From the NCBI GenBank assembly GCA_910578975.1, contig CAJTRZ010000016.1, positions 1 through 38,242 of the forward strand: a stretch of DNA of 38,242 nt, given 5' to 3'. Below the pieces are notes generated by a model. The model searched no databases, was not told the DNA's origin, and was given only the letters and a program-made list of their open reading frames with translations. The position numbers were made by a program, and so were the translations under genes. Shown piece by piece: positions 32,419 through 38,242 of this stretch; within the stretch, counting starts at the first letter, position 1; each line of letters opens with the position of its first letter. The DNA comes from an uncultured Eubacterium sp. (GTDB taxonomy: Bacteria > Bacillota > Clostridia > Lachnospirales > Lachnospiraceae).

Positions 32419-35091
32419 TTATTTGTTTCGAATTGCTTCTATTGGTTTTTTCGATGCAATTCTATAAACTGGTACAAAACTTGCTACTGCTGCAACTGTA
32501 ATACTAATAACCAACAATAAACCTACTTGTCTGAAACCGAAATTTAAAATAGTAATCAGTATTCCTACTTCTTTTCTCATAGCACTATTAATAACAGATG
32601 TAAGTACCCCTGTTGATAATACTGCTAAAGAGAAGTTAATCATTGCAATAATAAAGCTTTCGGAAAAGAATATTTTAAATACATCATTACTTCTGGCACC
32701 AATTGCTCTAAGTATACCAATTTCCTGTTTTTTATAAGAGATACTTGTCGCAATAAAATTCGATAACATAATTGCTGCAAAAATTGCAAAGCCAAGACCC
32801 ACATACAGGAATACTTTTGATAAAACTTTTAAAACTTCATCAACTGTGTCTAACTCGTAAGTTACTGAATTCTGCATTTTATATTTTGTATCTCCCTTTG
32901 CTGTATAGCAATACTCCACCAAGTCACGAATGTCTGCTTTCAATTTTGGCATAGATGCCACTGCGAAATTATATTCTCCGTCCTTATCTGACCAATTTTT
33001 ATTATACATTTTGTCTGGTAAAATATATACTTCATCCTCAACATCTGCAATTCCAACAATCTTCCATCCATTCTCCGTTTTATCCTCATCAGAATTATAT
33101 TTGCTGTAACTCAATGTAAAACCTGGATTCTCTTTTAAATAAGCAATAAGTTCCTTTTGTGTCAGACGATTTTCGTTATGATACATTGTTCCTTTTGATA
33201 TGATTAACTCTTTCTCTCCAAGAACCTTCTTTTCACCATCAATCCATGTGATTTTAGACAAATCATAACTAGATAGCTTATCAATATACATGCCGCCTGC
33301 CATATAGTTACCACTTTGAATATTCATATAAAACTGATTCATTTCAATCATTGTACTATTCCGAGACTTCATCTGTTCCAGTTTTCCTTCTCCTACTACG
33401 GCAACACAGGAAATACTATACTGCTTTATTCTCTCTAACTCACCGGACAATGCAACAGTTGTCAAAAGTTCAGCTGAAGATTTGCCTGTTGGATTCTCTA
33501 TAATAGATTTATATCGGTTAAAATCAACTTTTGTATCTATAATTCCTACAATCTGATACTGTTCCTCTCCAACTTTAAGATTTTTTCCTACTAAATCCTT
33601 ATAAGAACTGATTTTCTCTTTCTTTCCCTTATCATCAACATACCCTGCTTTTTCAAATGTTTTATACATATACTCACTTATTGCAATCTCAGCTTTATCA
33701 CCTTTAGGTAATCTGCCTGATGCAACTTTATATCCCATTTCTTTCAGTTCTGATTCATTGATTTCAATATAGCCCGAAAAACCTGTTGGATACAATTCAA
33801 TGTCTTCTCTCTCTGAAAGTTTTACATTCGTATCATAATTTTCCAACACCGGAACACCACTGGTTGGTACATAAACGCCCTTGTATTCAACACCTGTCTC
33901 TTTACTGATTTTTTCAACATCTTTCTTGGACAGTTTGTAACTCCAATCATCCCAATAACCATAATCACCATCTATATATTTTGACTTTATTACAGAAGCA
34001 TAAGAAATCTTTGTATCCGATATAGAATTGGTACAAGTCTTAATATGATCGTAATTACCAAAAGTATCTGCCAGTGCAAACATAGAAAATGCTGCGAAAG
34101 ACAATATAATTGTAATTGCAAGTCTTATTTTTTTATATTTCAGACTACTTGCTCCGATTTTAAAAGCATTCTTGAATGGAAGTTTTGATTTAATTAGTTT
34201 GAAATCTCCCTGATTTATTGCAATTTTACTTTCATCTGTTTTTCCAAACCCAACCTTACGATTATCTCTGACAACTGCCTTTATATCCTGCTCTCTGCCT
34301 TCCAGATAAGCATTTATCATTTCTCTGTCTTTTTCTGTCAGATGATAGTTTTTTCTGATAATAAATTCATCTTTTCCAAATACAATGCCTTCATTATTTT
34401 CTTCAACATCACTGATATCTTTTTTCTCTACATCTGACAGAACATTACCATCTGCAAGCTCGATAATTCTGTCGCCATAGTACTCTGCAAATTCTCTGTC
34501 ATGAGAAACGACTACTACCAGTTTTTCTTTCGATAATCTTTTTAATGTGTCAAATACCTGCTTCCCGGTATTTGAATCCAAAGCTCCTGTTGGCTCATCT
34601 GCCATAATAATTTGTGGATTTTTGACTAAAGCTCTTGCAATCGCTACTCTCTGTTTCTGACCACCTGATAATTCATTCGGCTTTCTGTCTCCAAACTCTT
34701 CCAAATCTACTTCTTTTAAAATTTTATTTATTTCATCATTTGTAGCTTTTCTTCCCTGCAGTTCAATTGCCAACGCTATATTTGCTCCAACTGTGAAATC
34801 TTCCAATACATTGTATTCCTGAAAAATAAATCCTACATATGTATTTCTATAGGAATCAAAATGGCTCTGTTTAAATTCTTTTGAAGAAACTCCTTTTATA
34901 ATAATTTCTCCATCATCATATTTATCCAACCCTCCCAGCAAATTTAAAAGTGTTGATTTACCACTTCCTGATTTACCAAGCAGAAATACCATTCCTTTTT
35001 CCGGAAATTTAATAGATACTCCTTTTAATGCCTCTACAGACACACCTTTTTTCGTCTTATAGACTTTTTTCAACTCTTTTGCTTCAAGCAT
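32419..35091 (-). CDS. ABC transporter, ATPase-permease fusion (MacB/FtsX type)
   Basis: An 890-residue fusion. The N-terminal ATPase (about 1-225) has Walker A GKSGSGKST (39-47), Q-loop Gln91, signature LSGGQKQR (141-148), Walker B IIMADEPTGALD (162-173) and the switch His197. A first membrane helix lies near 322-342. A large outer domain (about 345-755) follows, then three C-terminal helices of the FtsX type (about 760-790, 815-845, 850-880). The fold is that of MacB-like mechanotransmission or BceAB-related transporters, used in export or antimicrobial-peptide resistance rather than nutrient uptake. No two-component system or partner gene is nearby, so the substrate is unknown. Confidence 0.9.
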   Translation of the reverse strand: MLEAKELKKVYKTKKGVSVEALKGVSIKFPEKGMVFLLGKSGSGKSTLLNLLGGLDKYDDGEIIIKGVSSKEFKQSHFDSYRNTYVGFIFQEYNVLEDFTVGANIALAIELQGRKATNDEINKILKEVDLEEFGDRKPNELSGGQKQRVAIARALVKNPQIIMADEPTGALDSNTGKQVFDTLKRLSKEKLVVVVSHDREFAEYYGDRIIELADGNVLSDVEKKDISDVEENNEGIVFGKDEFIIRKNYHLTEKDREMINAYLEGREQDIKAVVRDNRKVGFGKTDESKIAINQGDFKLIKSKLPFKNAFKIGASSLKYKKIRLAITIILSFAAFSMFALADTFGNYDHIKTCTNSISDTKISYASVIKSKYIDGDYGYWDDWSYKLSKKDVEKISKETGVEYKGVYVPTSGVPVLENYDTNVKLSEREDIELYPTGFSGYIEINESELKEMGYKVASGRLPKGDKAEIAISEYMYKTFEKAGYVDDKGKKEKISSYKDLVGKNLKVGEEQYQIVGIIDTKVDFNRYKSIIENPTGKSSAELLTTVALSGELERIKQYSISCVAVVGEGKLEQMKSRNSTMIEMNQFYMNIQSGNYMAGGMYIDKLSSYDLSKITWIDGEKKVLGEKELIISKGTMYHNENRLTQKELIAYLKENPGFTLSYSKYNSDEDKTENGWKIVGIADVEDEVYILPDKMYNKNWSDKDGEYNFAVASMPKLKADIRDLVEYCYTAKGDTKYKMQNSVTYELDTVDEVLKVLSKVFLYVGLGFAIFAAIMLSNFIATSISYKKQEIGILRAIGARSNDVFKIFFSESFIIAMINFSLAVLSTGVLTSVINSAMRKEVGILITILNFGFRQVGLLLVISITVAAVASFVPVYRIASKKPIEAIRNK

Positions 35092-35143
35092 TCTTTATTC
35101 CCTCTTTCTTTCTAATTGTACTATTCTAATCAACACATTTTGT

Positions 35144-35172
35144 ATTATATACACTAGAACAATTATTGTCAA
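35144..35172 (-). promoter_or_regulatory. Consensus sigma-A promoter of the ABC fusion gene
   Basis: TTGACA (35167-35172), exactly 17 bases, TATAAT (35144-35149) on the minus strand. Both hexamers match the consensus perfectly. Confidence 0.85.
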
Positions 35173-35238
35173 GTTTTTTCACTTTAAATATTATTTATAA
35201 TTATTGTACGAGTTATATTTTTTAAGACTCCTGTGTTT

Positions 35239-35376
35239 TTTCAGAATAAAGAGTTCGCTTGCGAACTCTATCGCGAGGCGTGGGTTCGTAAGAACAAATA
35301 CATTTCCACGCCTCTGTGATCCTGCGGAGCATTTTTATATCATAGGAATTCCAAATGAATTTCCTATGATATAAAA
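35239..35376 (+). repeat. Structured interspersed repeat, copy 2
   Basis: Second copy of the repeat that follows tRNA-Arg. The corresponding parts are AGAGTTCGC/GCGAACTCT, GAGGCGTG/CACGCCTC enclosing GTTC-GTAA-GAAC, GCGGAGC and a 16-bp AT-rich stem TTTTATATCATAGGAA/TTCCTATGATATAAAA. It lies between the ABC gene promoter and the 235-codon ORF downstream on the minus strand. It is followed by another hairpin (AGAATATCCTTT/AAAGGATATTCT, 35378-35417). Confidence 0.8.
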
Positions 35377-35377
35377 T

Positions 35378-35417
35378 AGAATATCCTTTATTTCTTAACA
35401 GAAACAAAGGATATTCT
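35378..35417. terminator. Hairpin abutting repeat copy 2
   Basis: AGAATATCCTTT (35378-35389) and AAAGGATATTCT (35406-35417) pair perfectly over 12 bases with a 16-base loop. T-runs are poor on both sides, so terminator activity is uncertain. Confidence 0.45.
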
Positions 35418-35462
35418 TAAGATTTTATGAAATTATCACCAATATTTATTACCCTATGTCAA

Positions 35463-35509
35463 AAAATATAAGAGTATCAAAAAGTCTTATTTTTGTACTC
35501 TGATATTTT
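35463..35509 (-). terminator. Probable terminator of the HTH-ankyrin operon
   Basis: AAAATAT, GAGTA and AAAAA pair in turn with TTTTT, TACTC and ATATTTT around a 6-base loop, with small bulges. On the minus strand a T-rich run follows. It lies 72 bases beyond the stop codon at 35581. Confidence 0.55.
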
Positions 35510-35580
35510 ACATACAAATATTTTAAAATATTATTCTGTCATTCTTACAATGTTTGTTATAAATCTCTTCCTCATAAATA

Positions 35581-36264
35581 CTATTTTGTATCTGGCAGAT
35601 AAATTCCCATTCTATCATAACAATGCATGAATTTCGTATCGGCATCATCAAAATCATCCGTAAATGTATTTAAACTGCCTGAGGGATTTACTGCCATCTT
35701 AGTAAACACAAGATATGTATCATAACACTCAACTAATATTTCATAAGCCTCCTTAAATTCTTCCTGTGGATTAACAAGTTCTTTTATCAAAGACCTAACT
35801 ATTTCCTGATTTTCCCTAATATTATTTACCTGTTCCTGAAAATCAGAATCTTCATACAGATTGTCTAAAGCATCATTAAAATCCGCAACAAAATATCCAT
35901 TCGGTTTTGTGTACTTATCGGTAGCATTATCTTTTTTTTCATATATAGCATTACTCCAAACCTGTCGTATGAGGTTACAACAACTTTCAGCATCAGCCGC
36001 TCCTGACAGCATAGTGTATGTTACCTGTTCAAGTTTTTTTGAGTATTCATTTCTTCTCCGTATTTCTTCTTCTGTTGCTTGCTCTTGCTGTTTACGGATT
36101 TTAACCGCTTCTTCATTCTTTTTTACTTGATAACAGGTTATTCCAAATGCCACAGCAATGATTGCTGCCACCAGAGTAATTACAATAACTACAACCCATC
36201 TTAGCCTTTTGTCTTTCTTTTTACTCTCTGGTTGTTCTATCTGCTGCAAATATTTTTGTTCCAT
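35581..36264 (-). CDS. Single-pass membrane protein with coiled-coil stalk
   Basis: About 227 residues from the ATG that follows GGAGG by ten bases; an ATG eight codons earlier has no site. A short basic cytoplasmic part (MEQKYLQQIEQPESKKKDKR) precedes one membrane helix (about 22-44). A Lys/Glu-rich heptad-like stretch follows (about 47-85), then a mainly helical domain with a Cys pair (ESCCNLIRQVWSN) to the end. No family is recognised. It lies 42 bases after the HTH-ankyrin gene, so the two probably form one operon; a membrane partner or output of that regulator is possible but unproven. Confidence 0.6.
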   Translation of the reverse strand: MEQKYLQQIEQPESKKKDKRLRWVVVIVITLVAAIIAVAFGITCYQVKKNEEAVKIRKQQEQATEEEIRRRNEYSKKLEQVTYTMLSGAADAESCCNLIRQVWSNAIYEKKDNATDKYTKPNGYFVADFNDALDNLYEDSDFQEQVNNIRENQEIVRSLIKELVNPQEEFKEAYEILVECYDTYLVFTKMAVNPSGSLNTFTDDFDDADTKFMHCYDRMGIYLPDTK

Positions 36265-36306
36265 AATCCTATTTCCTCCACGATTCATTTGCTATATTAT
36301 GTTTCC

Positions 36307-37719
36307 TCATACGTTTATATAATCTATCTGCTTACAATCTGATAACGCCGGAATCGTTCCCTTAATATTACAAATTTTATCATATAAACGGTTTAGTTCT
36401 TCTATTAAAGATTGTATACTCTTATCACTGGAACTCTCATTTGTATGAACAATGGTAGTTACCATTGCAAATTTATTTTCACCGCATACATCCATAAAAG
36501 CTATCACATTATTGTCACACCCATAAAAATAAATGTTTTCCTTTACTCTTTCTTTTTCCTCCTTTTGGTATGTTTCTTTATACTGTTTGTAACGTTTCTT
36601 TTCTTCTTCATTCTGACAGTCTTCCTTATTCCAAAATCGCATAAAGTATTTAACACGTTCCCTCGTTGCATTTGCCACTAACCTTTTTAATCGTTTGTAA
36701 GCATATAGATTATGCTCTATGGAACAGTTTAAAATTTTTTCTGAGTACGGACTGTCGTTTTTTATCAAATAATTCAGTAGATTTGTCATATATGGAAATA
36801 GAAACTTGTCCGTTCGTCCAAACTGATTTGTTATTTCAAATGTTTTCAAAAAGTAATTTAATACCTCTTCACCCGCTCCTGCAATACAAATCACTACCCC
36901 CTTATCATAATAACTGTCAACATCTGTTCCATCCATTAAGACTCTGTGATATGGGTTAAAATTTAACAGGTATAATGGAAAAATCTCTCTTGCCCGAAGC
37001 TGTTCTAATAATTCCACTTCATCATTCTCGATTGCTAAAACAATCATTTTTCTTCTTAAATCATCAGAACCGGTAAGTGTATATTGTAGTTCATCTTTTG
37101 CAATCCTAGTCAATCTTCCTGATTGCATAAACTCATCTGACGGATAAAAATGCCAACGGATATCTTCCTCTCCCACAGGTCTGCGTTCAATTCTTGTTCC
37201 ACCGTCAAAAAGTGTCCACATGTCTGATTCTTTTCCACCATTTACTTCGCCTACAAACCAAATATACCCATGCTCCATAAAATATTTTAATAATTCAAAA
37301 TTTTTAAACTCTAATGCATAATCAATAATCGTTTTTCCATACTCATCCGTATTCAAAATTATTTTGTCTTCTCTATGAATGTAGGTTTCCCAGATATCTT
37401 GTTCTTTCGTAAAAGCAATATCATAGTTTGTTAAATGATTACTTGTCGGTCCAAAACATTCACCTGCACTTAAAATTTCTTCGCATGATATTTCCAAAAG
37501 TCTGGTAAATACCGGAATATCACTCAGTTGTACAGATTTCTTTCCATTCACAATCTGTGATATGCGATTACTCATGTTATCTATTAGTCTTTCATCTTCT
37601 CTATCCCTGCCTTCTGCTTCGATACATTTTTTACTAAACTGTCGATAGCTTTCGTATTTTTGAATAATTAACTCACTTAAGTACTTACCTATTTCTTCAT
37701 TTCCGTTCAATTTAAACAT
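36307..37719 (-). CDS. HTH-domain protein with ankyrin-like repeats
   Basis: A 470-residue soluble protein. Residues about 20-88 look like a lambda-repressor-type helix-turn-helix (SYRQFSKKC, then MSNRISQIVNGKKSVQLSDI, then FTRLLEISCEEIL). From about 120 to 350 helix pairs recur with ankyrin character, for example DEYGKTIIDYALEFKNFELL with KYFMEHGY, and IVLAIENDEVELLEQLRAR. A charged Lys/Glu region (about 365-400) and a short alpha/beta tail end it. It could be a DNA-binding sensor with a protein-binding repeat domain. The upstream DNA contains a CTACT/AGTAG dyad and an array of 75-bp dyad repeats. Function is unknown. Confidence 0.65.
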   Translation of the reverse strand: MFKLNGNEEIGKYLSELIIQKYESYRQFSKKCIEAEGRDREDERLIDNMSNRISQIVNGKKSVQLSDIPVFTRLLEISCEEILSAGECFGPTSNHLTNYDIAFTKEQDIWETYIHREDKIILNTDEYGKTIIDYALEFKNFELLKYFMEHGYIWFVGEVNGGKESDMWTLFDGGTRIERRPVGEEDIRWHFYPSDEFMQSGRLTRIAKDELQYTLTGSDDLRRKMIVLAIENDEVELLEQLRAREIFPLYLLNFNPYHRVLMDGTDVDSYYDKGVVICIAGAGEEVLNYFLKTFEITNQFGRTDKFLFPYMTNLLNYLIKNDSPYSEKILNCSIEHNLYAYKRLKRLVANATRERVKYFMRFWNKEDCQNEEEKKRYKQYKETYQKEEKERVKENIYFYGCDNNVIAFMDVCGENKFAMVTTIVHTNESSSDKSIQSLIEELNRLYDKICNIKGTIPALSDCKQIDYINV

Positions 37720-37750
37720 TTTATCCTCTTACCTCCCTACCACTATTTTA

Positions 37751-37764
37751 CTACTCTAAAGTAG
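37751..37764 (-). promoter_or_regulatory. Candidate operator before the HTH-ankyrin gene
   Basis: CTACT-CTAA-AGTAG, a 5-bp dyad with a 4-base centre, 32 bases before the start codon. Position and size suit a homodimeric helix-turn-helix protein acting on its own gene. Confidence 0.35.
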
Positions 37765-38040
37765 AAATCGGTATACACATTTTACATATAAAAACTTACT
37801 ACCACCTAATTTTTTTCTTTCCAATATATGCATATTGCATATGCGCTCTTTCTCCTGGCAAAAAAATGTAATATACCAACTGTCGCTATTCTTTAATCTA
37901 CTAATTTTCATATAGGGAGCGTAATCATATTCCCCTGCGTAGTTCCTGTTCTGCCTGATTTTATTTATATTTGTACTTATCAAAATACAAGACAAAGACG
38001 CTAATTGGACATCATATATTGTTTCAAATTTATGGTAATT
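37765..38040. other. AT-rich intergenic DNA, no supported gene
   Basis: The only open frame (about 79 codons on the minus strand, 37756-37995) begins with TTG without a ribosome binding site and overlaps the regulatory region of the HTH-ankyrin gene. It could be a gene remnant, but no family is recognisable. Confidence 0.45.
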
Positions 38041-38048
38041 AAATATAT

Positions 38049-38242
38049 ATTACATAAATGTTTTGAAGTTTCATGAAGATGTAAATGTAAAATATTTTCT
38101 CCTGCAATATCCTTTAAACAATATTACATATATGTTTTAAAGTTTTGATAAAATATATATGTAATGTTTTTTCATATGCAACATATTTTAAGAACTTTTT
38201 ACATATATATTTTTTAATATGAAAAAAGTATATGTAATATAT
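38049..38242. repeat. Tandem array of about 75-bp units, each with an internal dyad
   Basis: Three successive units start with TTACATAAATG or TTACATATAT at about 38050, 38124 and 38199, a spacing of 74-75 bases, and the array runs off the window. Each unit carries an inverted pair, best in the second: ATTACATATAT and ATATATGTAAT about 20 bases apart. Between the dyads a shared TTTTC-TGCAA-AT-TTTAA block recurs in the first two units. Confidence 0.7.

Noticed and set aside
35222..35407. Minus-strand ORF of 61 codons
   Set aside because: It lies over repeat copy 2 and resembles the ORF over copy 1 only because the repeat is shared; stem covariation argues for structure, not coding.
37756..37995. 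Minus-strand ORF of 79 codons
   Set aside because: It starts with TTG, has no ribosome binding site and overlaps the upstream region of the HTH-ankyrin gene.
38049..38242. CRISPR array
   Set aside because: Unit length is about 75 bases, the whole unit is similar, there are no unique spacers and no cas genes are present.

Overview
The window is AT-rich with mostly ATG starts and strong AGGAGG ribosome binding sites. Gene content points to an anaerobic low-GC Firmicute of the Lachnospiraceae. The evidence is a complete acetyl-CoA to butyryl-CoA operon, a phosphate butyryltransferase/butyrate kinase pair, an ECF thiamine S-component behind a TPP riboswitch, DUF5688, and a DUF1700/DUF4097 locus with its PadR regulator. 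Ending butyrate synthesis by kinase rather than CoA-transferase suggests a Coprococcus-like gut butyrate producer; the genus is inference.

Layout. 58-1935 (-): PadR / DUF1700 / DUF4097 envelope-stress-like operon. 2193-4426 (+): ptb-buk-pspC, closed by a double-hairpin terminator. 4521-7260 (-): AI-2E-family exporter and a purine permease of the AzgA type; the permease has an elaborate inverted-repeat leader. 7459-12867 (-): a very large secreted GH81 beta-1,3-glucanase with accessory carbohydrate-binding domains and a basic leucine-rich tail, preceded by a 44-bp palindrome that carries a LacI-type operator. 13409-19569 (-): thl-crt-hbd-bcd-etfB-etfA with a Rex-like operator in the promoter. 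19692-21658 (-): DUF975 protein and branched-chain aminotransferase. 21767-25203 (-): GntR/ABC ATPase/permease module. 25317-28338 (-): ACP-like protein, LigA, RluF-type pseudouridine synthase. 28446-30917 (-): ThiT under a TPP riboswitch, thiamine pyrophosphokinase, and a membrane-anchored protein of unknown function. 31054-31125 (+): tRNA-Arg(CCG), directly followed by a structured repeat. 31296-35091 (-): DUF5688 protein and a MacB-like ABC fusion, with a second copy of the structured repeat beyond it. 35581-37719 (-): an HTH/ankyrin-like protein and a single-pass membrane protein. 37720-38242: AT-rich DNA ending in about 75-bp tandem repeats that each contain a dyad.

How it fits together. 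The central six-gene operon converts two acetyl-CoA to butyryl-CoA. Bcd-EtfAB can couple crotonyl-CoA reduction to ferredoxin reduction, and Ptb-Buk then recovers ATP as butyrate is released. The Rex-like site would tie the operon to the NADH/NAD+ ratio. The glucanase could supply glucose from yeast or cereal beta-glucan, under its own sugar-responsive operator. The rest is housekeeping, transport and regulation.

The least explained parts are non-coding. They are a pair of about 138-bp repeats with compensatory base changes in their stems, the leader of the purine permease, the operator palindrome of the glucanase, and the tandem dyad array at the right edge. I saw no transposase, integrase, CRISPR array or rRNA.
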